From the IMG/VR virus record IMGVR_UViG_3300034284_001116, positions 1 to 46,057 of that record: a DNA stretch of 46,057 nucleotides. One strand, given 5' to 3'. Shown here one piece after another: positions 32,123 to 39,914 of the stretch; position 1 is the first letter of the stretch, and each line of letters starts with the position of its first letter. This DNA comes from a virus. The position numbers and the translations under genes were made by a program. The notes beneath the pieces were generated by a model that ran no database searches, was not told the origin of the DNA, and worked only from the letters and a program-made list of their open reading frames with translations.

Positions 32123-34190
32123 TAGCTTCCATCATCTTACCATTGACCGTTTTAACAATCTGATTTAGATTCTCCACATTAATAAAATGTGAGTCACTAC
32201 CATACATTGTTTTAAAGTTCTGACGCAGTACTTCCATACCGAAGCTATCATAGTCAGATACGAAATAGGAAATAATATTATAACCAGATTCCTTAATCTT
32301 TCTTACTTGTGTACGTGTATGTTCACAAGCCGATTTGTCCCGATAAGAAAATGCAATACCAGATGAAGTGTTGTTGTAATAAAAACACGGTTCACCATCA
32401 CTAATATTAACAAAATAACTATTTGTATTAGTATCAGCCTTAGGCAGAAACTTCATTAGTGCTTCAAAACACAATCCTTCTGGAGTGGTATTCACCGGAA
32501 TTAAATAAGAAAACAAATTCTTAATCTTTGAGAACTTATCTACCTTAGAATTATAAGCAACCACAATGTATGGATTGTAGCTCATAGTAGTACGAAAACT
32601 AATAGTAAGATCAACATTATCAATCATAGATGTAGCCTTTGCTAGTGCTACACATAGCTTGATTGTACGATTCCACTTTGGTCCACGCATACTAGCACTA
32701 GCATCTACACTAATATGGAAGTTTACCTTCTTATATTTATTAGTAAATGTGTTGTAAAAGATATTGGTATCAGTCTCAAATCCCAATTCGTGCATCAAAC
32801 GCTTATCGATCTTACCCAAATTACGACGGGTAAACTTATCAATATTAATTTCATTACGAATTTGAAGACGACGACCTAACTTTGTACCCAAAACAATACC
32901 AGCATCCACATTCTTTTGTAGTTCAGTACGGCTACTTTCATTGTTAGCACCAATGCTCATTGGAAATTCTTCAGATAGAATAAGTTCCTTGGTCATATTC
33001 TTAACCAAGATACATTCTACACTTCCAACAAATCCACTAGCCTTCATCATCTCTTGAGCTACAGGCACAAGATCGATCTGACTCTTTTCAAGAACATCCA
33101 ACATCGTCTTTTCACGTTTTGAAACCTTCTTCTTTTTGATCTTACCAGCAAGAAAGTCTTTCTGTTTCTCAAAACTCTTAGCAATCTTGCTCTGTTTGGT
33201 CTTGCTGACATTTGCATCTGTACCAACATCACTTGTTACAGCCGCGTTATCACTTGTTACAGTAGACTCAGTACCACCAAGTACATCATCAGTTGATTTA
33301 CCAGATTCGCCATCACCAGGCATTCCATTAGAATTGTCAGGTACACCACTATCATTTTGATCGAATCCAGGCCCAGTTTGCTTTTGATTGTGTTCATTGA
33401 TATTTTTAAATACAATTTCCGCAATCTTATAAGCAACATTCAACCGATGCTTTGGAGTAGTCAAACGACTAATATTGGTAAGATCCAATTCTTTGGCAAT
33501 GTCATACAAACCAGGCAACGCCTTAAGATTAGTATTAGGATTTGTAAGATTGATAATACGGTACATATAAGAATCAATGCTTAGTGTACGATACATATCG
33601 CTATCCAAAGCATCACTAATTACCTTGTTATTAAAGTATTCGTCGTACAAAGCATCGTAGTATCCACGATAGCCAGGAGCATTACGATGTACAGTATAAT
33701 CGATAAAACGATCCTCTACATAGTTTAGAATAGTCTGACAAGTCTTACCCACTTCATCTTTTGAAATGCTTAGCTTTTCAGTATAGTTATAAATGTCACG
33801 GGGAACATTCATCCATACAGTCTTAAACAATTCAAAATCGGAATATTTGATGTGGCTGCCTTCGTGTAAGGCTAGTCCGACAGCCACATCAAAATTATCC
33901 TTCTTGGTAATATCGCTACTGATATAGACTAGCTTACCATCAGTACAATTTACAGCACTATCATTGAATACTACAGGAATATTCTGGTTCGTCAGAATAC
34001 TAACATAGTTAGCAACAGCACGACGAGCTGAAGATAGACGAATCAACCTAGCAGTAGTATCACTGAGACGATCCTCAGCATCAACTGTAGCATCTGTACC
34101 TGATTCTTCTTCAATAGCCGCATCTAGCTCATCTTCCCAATCCCATTCATAATGGTTGTCTTTAAGCCAGAAATCACTGTAGTTACTCAT
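32112..34190 (-). CDS. Metallopeptidase-like/VWA protein (CobT-like), partner of the AAA+ ATPase
   Basis: A 692-residue protein of the MoxR-associated VWA type. The N-terminal part has a zinc-peptidase-like signature, HEGSH (109-113) followed by NYVEDRF (156-162) as possible third ligand, as in DUF2201-type proteins. A low-complexity, Asp/Ser/Gly-rich linker spans about 270-330, then a basic coiled segment (KIKKKKVSKREK). The C-terminal VWA domain has the MIDAS motif D496-A-S498-A-S500. MoxR/VWA pairs act as chaperone or metal-insertion machines (CobS-CobT in cobaltochelatase). It starts 21 bp after the ATPase gene. Its target is unknown. Confidence 0.82.
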   Translation of the reverse strand: MSNYSDFWLKDNHYEWDWEDELDAAIEEESGTDATVDAEDRLSDTTARLIRLSSARRAVANYVSILTNQNIPVVFNDSAVNCTDGKLVYISSDITKKDNFDVAVGLALHEGSHIKYSDFELFKTVWMNVPRDIYNYTEKLSISKDEVGKTCQTILNYVEDRFIDYTVHRNAPGYRGYYDALYDEYFNNKVISDALDSDMYRTLSIDSYMYRIINLTNPNTNLKALPGLYDIAKELDLTNISRLTTPKHRLNVAYKIAEIVFKNINEHNQKQTGPGFDQNDSGVPDNSNGMPGDGESGKSTDDVLGGTESTVTSDNAAVTSDVGTDANVSKTKQSKIAKSFEKQKDFLAGKIKKKKVSKREKTMLDVLEKSQIDLVPVAQEMMKASGFVGSVECILVKNMTKELILSEEFPMSIGANNESSRTELQKNVDAGIVLGTKLGRRLQIRNEINIDKFTRRNLGKIDKRLMHELGFETDTNIFYNTFTNKYKKVNFHISVDASASMRGPKWNRTIKLCVALAKATSMIDNVDLTISFRTTMSYNPYIVVAYNSKVDKFSKIKNLFSYLIPVNTTPEGLCFEALMKFLPKADTNTNSYFVNISDGEPCFYYNNTSSGIAFSYRDKSACEHTRTQVRKIKESGYNIISYFVSDYDSFGMEVLRQNFKTMYGSDSHFINVENLNQIVKTVNGKMMEAIDI

Positions 34191-34211
34191 AATAGTTTGT
34201 TTAGTTAGTTA

Positions 34212-35183
34212 TTAGAAAGGAGGCTGATCACTCTTTAGTGGATCATTAAATAGCTTTTCCTTAGATTCAACCTTGATGTACTTCTGTACAAGCTGACGAA
34301 TATAAGTACGTTCACTATCTACACCTCCATCATCACTGAAGTTAGGATAAATGGTTGACTCCGCAATTTCAAGCAAATTAAATCCGTCAACAATAAGTTC
34401 AGCAATTTCAACTGTACTACGTGTAGGAATAAAATTGGTTAGCTTACTATCATCTTGCTTAACTTGCTTGCGTGTATGTTCAGCAATTTCACAAATTGCC
34501 TTGAGCATATCAAGCTGATTTTCAGTTGAAATGTCGAAACGGTTCTTTAGTAGATTAAACTCACTATCCTTGTCAAGGGGAGTTACTTCAATCTTGACTG
34601 GAAAACGTGAAAGTAGAGCACGATCCATAACACGGGTAGCGGTATATTCGTTACCTACGTTAGCGGTAGCGATAAAGGTAACACCTTCAGCAACCTTAAC
34701 GACTTCACAATCATCCTTTTCATCCAAACGAAGATACCGCTGGAGATCATCTAGAACAGTCATTAGAATATTAACACCATCATGATGACTGCGTGAAATT
34801 TCATCAAGAAGAATGATGGCATTAGGAGTGCGAATAGCCTTGATAAAACTAGACTCCTTGAATAGAGTACCAGTCTTCTTATCAAAGTGAGTATTACCAA
34901 TCAAAGCACTACGAGCATCTTGTGTAGCACCCAGATTAAAATAGAAGAAGTTATCTTCACGACCAATAGCCTTAGCAACAGTTTGCGCTGCTAGAGTCTT
35001 ACCACAACCAGTTGGACCAAGAAGCAGAATGTTCTTGCCACGAATAGCACTGCGCACCATATACTTCCACTTGAGATCATCCATAATCAAAGAAGATGGA
35101 CGTAGATTTACACAAGTGTCAAGATAAGCCTTGATATTGAAGTCCTTGTCAGTAACCAGATTTAGTGAGTTTTTATTTTTCAT
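34212..35183 (-). CDS. cobS: MoxR/CobS-like AAA+ ATPase
   Basis: A 323-residue AAA+ protein. Walker A is GPTGCGKT (56-63), Walker B ILLDEISRS with D127 and E128, and sensor 1 lies in VTFIATANVGNEYT. RVMDRALLSRFPVKIEV provides the arginine finger region. Similar genes are common in T4-like cyanophages under the name cobS, though no cobaltochelatase role has been shown there. It pairs with the downstream VWA protein gene (21-bp gap). Own promoter at 35206-35233. Confidence 0.87.
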   Translation of the reverse strand: MKNKNSLNLVTDKDFNIKAYLDTCVNLRPSSLIMDDLKWKYMVRSAIRGKNILLLGPTGCGKTLAAQTVAKAIGREDNFFYFNLGATQDARSALIGNTHFDKKTGTLFKESSFIKAIRTPNAIILLDEISRSHHDGVNILMTVLDDLQRYLRLDEKDDCEVVKVAEGVTFIATANVGNEYTATRVMDRALLSRFPVKIEVTPLDKDSEFNLLKNRFDISTENQLDMLKAICEIAEHTRKQVKQDDSKLTNFIPTRSTVEIAELIVDGFNLLEIAESTIYPNFSDDGGVDSERTYIRQLVQKYIKVESKEKLFNDPLKSDQPPF

Positions 35184-35205
35184 ATGTGTTTCTTACCGTA
35201 AAACC

Positions 35206-35233
35206 ATCTTACCACGGATATATAAGAAGTCAA
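35206..35233 (-). promoter_or_regulatory. Extended -10 promoter of the cobS-like operon
   Basis: Minus strand: -35 TTGACT (35228-35233), 16-bp spacer ending in TGG, -10 TAAGAT (35206-35211). The leader to the ATG at 35183 is about 16 nt. It begins just after a terminator. Confidence 0.6.
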
Positions 35234-35240
35234 CCGGAAA

Positions 35241-35269
35241 AATAAAAAAACCACCAGTTACGGTGGTTT
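35241..35269 (-). terminator. Intrinsic terminator after the secreted repeat protein gene
   Basis: Minus strand: stem AAACCACC / GGTGGTTT (8 pairs, 35248-35255 and 35262-35269), 6-nt loop, followed by a T-rich tract (35241-35250). It separates the gene at 35292-35603 from the cobS-like operon. Confidence 0.8.
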
Positions 35270-35291
35270 GGGTTATTTTAAAATGATATTA

Positions 35292-35603
35292 TCAATGATG
35301 ATGGTAGTGATATACTGGACGGCCCCATGATCCATGTACAACTACTGCTGGTTGTACATAAACAACAGGAACAGGTTGATAATATACTACAGGAGCAGGT
35401 TGTACTACTACAGGTTGTGCATAAACCACTGGTTGTGGCTGTACATATACAACTTGTGTTGGGGGATTTACAATTCGATCAATAACGTGAATTACTGCGA
35501 CTCCGGTTAATACTTTACCAACCGTAGCCCATTCTCTATCGCCAGCAAATGTTTGAGAGACTAACGTTGCACTCAATGCTGTGATAGTAATCAATTTTTT
35601 CAT
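35292..35603 (-). CDS. Exported Val/Pro/Tyr repeat protein
   Basis: A 103-residue protein from the ATG at 35603, which has an AAAGGAT ribosome site; a longer in-frame start would lie upstream of the -10 box. It begins with a clear Sec signal peptide (MKKLITITALSATLVSQTFA). After a short hydrophobic stretch it becomes low-complexity repeats of the type VVYVQPQPVVYAQP and PVVYYQPVP, ending in a His/Tyr-rich tail (YHYHHH). Such repeats occur in bacterial envelope-associated proteins; the function here is unknown. Own TTGACA promoter and own terminator. Confidence 0.72.
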   Translation of the reverse strand: MKKLITITALSATLVSQTFAGDREWATVGKVLTGVAVIHVIDRIVNPPTQVVYVQPQPVVYAQPVVVQPAPVVYYQPVPVVYVQPAVVVHGSWGRPVYHYHHH

Positions 35604-35630
35604 ATGTATCCTTTTTTTAGATATACTTTT

Positions 35631-35659
35631 ATAGTACATCAAAATCTAGAAATTGTCAA
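35631..35659 (-). promoter_or_regulatory. Sigma70-like promoter of the exported repeat protein
   Basis: Minus strand: perfect -35 TTGACA (35654-35659), 17-bp spacer, -10 TACTAT (35631-35636). The leader of about 20 nt includes the AAAGGAT ribosome site. Confidence 0.65.
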
Positions 35660-36304
35660 TTACTTCTTTTTAGCTTTACCGCCCTTGGTATATTTAACAA
35701 CTAATTTTTGTAGAGCTTTTGGTAAAGTAGGAGGAGTATATTTTGGATTAACACTCTTATATTCAGATGATTTAAGAAACTTTCCAACTACTTGCATAGG
35801 TTCAGTTGGATTATCAATTTCCTTGTTCATTGGTTCAGCTTTAACATTCTTTATCACTTTATAGTTGTCTTTAAAATCAACCATATGTTCCGTGTCTTCT
35901 TTTTTATCGGCTGAAGTACCGCCTTGTTTATCCTTACTGTTATCCACTGGTTTAGATAAAGCACTATCTACATAATTTAAGTCTTTTGATGCTAAATATT
36001 CTTTAACGAACTTCTTTACATCATCAAACTTCATGAAAAGCTTCTTGGTTCTATCACTATAGTCTTTGAATGCTTGAACGTCACAAATACCGTGTACAAT
36101 TGGTCTAATACTAATATGATATGGTTCACATTCACATACATTGTAGTTACCAGCGTCGTCTAGTTCAATAGGCTTCTTGATTTCTTTAGATAATTCACCG
36201 ATTAAATCGCTCCAAGAAGCTGAAGCATTAGTGTATTTTTGTTCTAGTGTTTCTTTTACAAGTTTATTGACTAATTGTTTGGAAGACTTCATATTAATAT
36301 ACAT
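35660..36304 (-). CDS. Hypothetical protein with charged linker
   Basis: A 214-residue soluble protein, or 210 if it starts at the second ATG (36292, giving MKSSKQLVNKLVK); neither start has a visible ribosome site. The N-terminal half is folded-looking (SWSDLIGELSKEIKKPIELDD, CECEPYHISIRPIVHG). A charged, Lys/Asp-rich linker lies at about 120-145, and the C-terminus is strongly basic (KALQKLVVKYTKGGKAKKK), suggesting nucleic-acid contact. Not recognised. Upstream lies a 152-bp gap with a terminator and a second hairpin. Confidence 0.65.
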   Translation of the reverse strand: MYINMKSSKQLVNKLVKETLEQKYTNASASWSDLIGELSKEIKKPIELDDAGNYNVCECEPYHISIRPIVHGICDVQAFKDYSDRTKKLFMKFDDVKKFVKEYLASKDLNYVDSALSKPVDNSKDKQGGTSADKKEDTEHMVDFKDNYKVIKNVKAEPMNKEIDNPTEPMQVVGKFLKSSEYKSVNPKYTPPTLPKALQKLVVKYTKGGKAKKK

Positions 36305-36360
36305 ATAAATAGTGTTGGGTATCTAATTATTAATCTTTTTTATCGTCTAATACTTCAATG

Positions 36361-36386
36361 TGTCCTATATATCCATAATAAGGACA
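36361..36386. other. Inverted repeat in the 36305-36456 gap
   Basis: TGTCCT (36361-36366) and AGGACA (36381-36386) can form a 6-bp stem with a 14-nt loop. It lies between the nrdB terminator and the next gene and has no T-tract, so it may be a leader structure. Weak evidence. Confidence 0.25.
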
Positions 36387-36398
36387 AATATAAATATA

Positions 36399-36428
36399 AT
36401 AAAAACGAGTACTAATTAAAGTACCCGT
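36399..36428 (-). terminator. Intrinsic terminator after nrdB
   Basis: Minus strand: arms at 36420-36428 and 36405-36413 pair over 9 positions with one mismatch, with a 6-nt loop, followed by TTTTTATT (36397-36404). It lies about 30 bp after the nrdB stop and fits the end of the nrdA-nrdB unit. Confidence 0.65.
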
Positions 36429-36456
36429 TACATTTTTAATCGTTTATAATTGTAAA

Positions 36457-37515
36457 CTATAGTTTAAAGTCATCAAAAGCACCTTCACTAATGGTATTAT
36501 CGACTCCTTTAACATAACTACTCAATTCAGTTTCTTGAGGAGCTACTTGTAGTTTCTTACTATCATAGTAACTATCTAACCATCCAGCCAATGGATTAAC
36601 CTTGGCAGTAGGATACAACTTCTTATATCCCATACTTGATAGTCTGTTATTGGCCAACCATTCAATATAGTGTTTCAAACTTTCTGCGGTCAAACCAACC
36701 AAACTACCCTTGCTAAACAAATAATCTGCCCAATCCTTTTCAGCATTAACCGCCATTTCATAAGCAGCATAGATCTTGTCTTCATTCTTCTTAACAACAT
36801 CTTGGAATCCTTCATCTGGGTTATTAATCCAGTTCTTCATAATGTTCTGGGTAATAGCAACGTGAAGATTTTCATCTCTACTGATAAACTTAATAATCTT
36901 ACTGTTACCCTCCATCTTTCCACGATATCCAAAGTAGAAACTACAAGCAAATGATACATAGAAAATTAACCCCTCAGTAATCTGAGTTGCCAATACCGCA
37001 TCAAACAATTGTTGTTTAACATCATCTGATGGTGCTAGTAGTTCATCATACTTCTTACTGATTGCATTCGCCCTCTTAACAATTTCTTGATCTTCCAAAA
37101 CACTATCAAAGAACTTGGTAGCATCTGGATAAACATTGTTAAGAATGTATGTATAACTGTTACTATGGATGGTTTCAAAGAAACTCCACGCATTCATACA
37201 AATTTCCAATTCACTGTTGGTGCAATGTTTCATCAGTTCGTGAATACTACGACTCAACATACTGTCAGTCATAGTTTGAAACTTCAAATTACTATCAAAA
37301 ACAAATCGTTCTTCGGGAGAAAGATTCTTGTAATCACTGATATCTTTTACCAGTGACACTTCTTGTGGCCGCCAAAAGAAGTTTAGCTGTTGATCATACA
37401 GATCGTAAAACTTGGGATACTTGATTTGATCATATCGTTGTAGCGATAGATCTTCTCCCAAGAACATTGGATTTCGTAACTGATCTATGTTTTTCTTATT
37501 TAATACTGTCTTCAT
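36457..37515 (-). CDS. nrdB: Ribonucleotide reductase class Ia, beta subunit
   Basis: Carries the diiron-tyrosyl radical cofactor for dNTP synthesis. From the ATG at 37515, with a perfect AGGAGG ribosome site 4 bp upstream, it is 352 residues. Diiron and radical residues align with E. coli: FQTMTDSM (Asp), FFETIHSNSYTYI (Glu, His and the radical Tyr), TEGLIFYVSFACSF (Glu) and ISRDENLHVAITQ (Glu, His). The C-terminal tail that docks to NrdA is present (GVDNTISEGAFDDFKL). It begins 11 bp after the nrdA stop, so translation should be near-stoichiometric. Confidence 0.96.
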   Translation of the reverse strand: MKTVLNKKNIDQLRNPMFLGEDLSLQRYDQIKYPKFYDLYDQQLNFFWRPQEVSLVKDISDYKNLSPEERFVFDSNLKFQTMTDSMLSRSIHELMKHCTNSELEICMNAWSFFETIHSNSYTYILNNVYPDATKFFDSVLEDQEIVKRANAISKKYDELLAPSDDVKQQLFDAVLATQITEGLIFYVSFACSFYFGYRGKMEGNSKIIKFISRDENLHVAITQNIMKNWINNPDEGFQDVVKKNEDKIYAAYEMAVNAEKDWADYLFSKGSLVGLTAESLKHYIEWLANNRLSSMGYKKLYPTAKVNPLAGWLDSYYDSKKLQVAPQETELSSYVKGVDNTISEGAFDDFKL

Positions 37516-37526
37516 ATGTCCTCCTA

Positions 37527-39812
37527 TTATAGAGCACAAGCGCCGCTTTCACAACCGGATTCTTGTACTACTGGGTTTACTTCAACAGTTTTTGTTTCCA
37601 TAGCTGTTTGCTTATCACCGTCATCTGTATTGGCATAATATAGATTCTTCAATCCATACTTGTATGCCAACAAAATATCTTTAATAACAACCTCTACGGG
37701 TACTTTATTCTTCTCATAACGTGAAGGAATATAGTAAGTGTTAGTGCTGATACTCATATCTGTGAATTTCTGAATAGCAGCGGCTACCTTTAAATATCCT
37801 TCATTACTTGGCATATCAAAAGCAAAGGTATAATTATCCTTGTACTTATCAATATTTGGAACTACCACAGGCAAAATGTTACTCTTGCTTCCTTTGAAAC
37901 TAATAGCACTACGAGGTGGTTCAATACCATTGGTGCTACTTTGAATTACACTACTTGATTCTACAGGCATACAAGCAGTAAGTGTACTATGTCTCATACC
38001 ATACTTCTTGATTTCTTCTCTTAGAGCTTCCCAATCCATATGTAGAGGTTCGGTGATAAATTCATCAACGTCCCTCTTATAAGTATCAATTGGAAGAATA
38101 CCTTGACTAAATTTTGTACGATCAAACTTCTCGCAGCAACCCAACTCTTTTGCCATTTCAACACTAGCCTTGATTAGATAGTAACTGGTCTTTTCCATCC
38201 ACTGAGCTACGAAGTTTGGAGCTTTAGTATCCCAATACTTCAATCCTTCTTTAGCCAATAGAGCAGCCAAATTACTCACACCTACACCTAGACTACGACG
38301 TTTGGTAGCAAAGTTTTTTGCACCTGGTACGAAATATTCTTGATGATCAATCAAAGCATCCAACATTCTAACAATGATATCACAAACGTTTTCCATTTCA
38401 TTGTCATCTTTAATTTCTAACCAATTTAGTGCTGCCAAGACACAAACACCAATTTCTCCAGTTGGATCATTAACGTCATAAATAGGAATCAACGGATGAT
38501 TGACTTCAAGACATAGATTGCTTGTATCTACTTGATCCAACCAACTACCGTGTTCATTTGCGTGATCAACGAACATTGTATAAATACGACCTGTCTCAAG
38601 ACGTTCTTTAGCAAGTAGTCCCATCAATTCACGAGCAGGAACTTTCTTCTTGAACTTAATGTTCTTGTTAGCTTCAGCCTTTTCATACTTTTCCTTGAAT
38701 CCTTCCAAACCAAAGGTATTCCAAAGACTTGGACATTCGTGATAGCTAAACAATGTTACATCTTGATTCTTCAAGAAACGTTCAAAGATTAGTTTATCTA
38801 ACCCAACACAATAATCTAGTTTACGTACACGATTATCATCGGTACCTTGATTGTTCTTTAATACAAGAATATCTAGAATATCATAATGGAACCAAGCGAA
38901 GTTTACAGTTGCACTACCACCACGAATACCATTTTGATGGCAGCTCTTTACAGTAGATTCAAATGCTTTAGCAAATGGAATTGGACCAGTATGTACTACT
39001 TCACCATTGCGAATAGGAGCATTAGTAGCACGTAGTCTTGATAGATTCAATCCGATACCATAACGACTAGCTGTAGCAAATCCAACAGCACTATTGTTGC
39101 TGAAAATACTACGAAGATCATCATCTACAGTGAACAGAGAACAACTAGCATAACTCTTCATAGGAGTTCTTACACCCGCCATAATTGGCGTAGGTAGGTT
39201 AATCTTATGTTTACTAAAGTAGTTATATGCTTTCTTTACATACTCAATTCTATTTTCTTTATAGTCCTTAAAGAATGTCATTGCAATAAGCATATAAGCA
39301 AACTGTGGAGTTTCATAAATTACTTTGGTAACTCTGTTTTGTACCAAGTACTTATCACACAACTGTTTGATACCAGCATACGTGAAATTAAAATCACGGT
39401 CATGCTTTAGATATTCATCCAGCTTATCAAACTCTTGTTTACTATACCAATCAAGAATAGATGAGTCGTAGACCAATGCATCGATATTAGTTTTAACTAG
39501 ATCATATAGTTTAGGAGGATTCTTGCCTCCCCAAACATTCTTACGTAGTTGATAATTCAACAAACGTGATGCTACAAATTGATAATTTGGTTTATCTTCT
39601 GTAATAAGATTTGCAGAAGCTTCAATTAACATTGCGTGAATGTCTTTGGATGTCATTCCATCAAAGAATGACAAATGTGCATTCATTGCTACTTCTTCAA
39701 AACCAACACCTTTTATGTCTTCCGTAGCCCATTGTAAAATCTTATTGATTTTGTCTGCGTTGAACTTTTCAGTGTTACCATTTCTTTTCTTTATAAAAAT
39801 TTCTTTATTCAT
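37527..39812 (-). CDS. nrdA: Ribonucleotide reductase class Ia, alpha subunit
   Basis: Catalytic subunit, 761 residues, the same length as E. coli NrdA. The N-terminus has an ATP-cone (IKKRNGNTEKFNADKINK) for allosteric activity control. Active-site residues are SYASCSLF (redox Cys), SNLCLEVN (Asn, radical Cys, Glu) and GVCVLAALNW (second redox Cys). The radical-transfer tyrosines are in NLYYANTDDGD, and the C-terminal CESGAC pair reloads the active site with electrons. No intein, intron or split. The leader holds a hairpin with a T-tract and no visible ribosome site. Confidence 0.97.
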   Translation of the reverse strand: MNKEIFIKKRNGNTEKFNADKINKILQWATEDIKGVGFEEVAMNAHLSFFDGMTSKDIHAMLIEASANLITEDKPNYQFVASRLLNYQLRKNVWGGKNPPKLYDLVKTNIDALVYDSSILDWYSKQEFDKLDEYLKHDRDFNFTYAGIKQLCDKYLVQNRVTKVIYETPQFAYMLIAMTFFKDYKENRIEYVKKAYNYFSKHKINLPTPIMAGVRTPMKSYASCSLFTVDDDLRSIFSNNSAVGFATASRYGIGLNLSRLRATNAPIRNGEVVHTGPIPFAKAFESTVKSCHQNGIRGGSATVNFAWFHYDILDILVLKNNQGTDDNRVRKLDYCVGLDKLIFERFLKNQDVTLFSYHECPSLWNTFGLEGFKEKYEKAEANKNIKFKKKVPARELMGLLAKERLETGRIYTMFVDHANEHGSWLDQVDTSNLCLEVNHPLIPIYDVNDPTGEIGVCVLAALNWLEIKDDNEMENVCDIIVRMLDALIDHQEYFVPGAKNFATKRRSLGVGVSNLAALLAKEGLKYWDTKAPNFVAQWMEKTSYYLIKASVEMAKELGCCEKFDRTKFSQGILPIDTYKRDVDEFITEPLHMDWEALREEIKKYGMRHSTLTACMPVESSSVIQSSTNGIEPPRSAISFKGSKSNILPVVVPNIDKYKDNYTFAFDMPSNEGYLKVAAAIQKFTDMSISTNTYYIPSRYEKNKVPVEVVIKDILLAYKYGLKNLYYANTDDGDKQTAMETKTVEVNPVVQESGCESGACAL

Positions 39813-39818
39813 ATGGGT

Positions 39819-39844
39819 AAAAAATAACTATCTTTAGGATAGTT
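39819..39844 (-). terminator. Hairpin with T-tract between the helicase gene and nrdA
   Basis: Minus strand: stem AACTATC / GATAGTT (7 pairs, 39826-39832 and 39838-39844), 5-nt loop, then ATTTTTT (39819-39825). It ends only 7 bp before the nrdA start. It could terminate the helicase transcript or act as an attenuator in the nrdA leader. Confidence 0.55.
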
Positions 39845-39858
39845 CATTTTGTGTTTAG

Positions 39859-39864
39859 ATTATA
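39859..39864 (-). promoter_or_regulatory. Possible -10 box upstream of nrdA
   Basis: A perfect TATAAT on the minus strand about 46 bp before the nrdA ATG, in the gap after the helicase gene. No good -35 at 16-18 bp. If used, the transcript would pass through the hairpin at 39826-39844. Confidence 0.3.
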
Positions 39865-39914
39865 ACTTTTTTAATAATTTATTTGTACGCTTTTTGTGTG
39901 TTACATACTATAAA

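Noticed and set aside
36454-36465. 12-bp palindrome AAACTATAGTTT at the nrdB stop codon
   Set aside because: It is mostly A/T, overlaps the last codons and stop, and no promoter is nearby. Probably chance.
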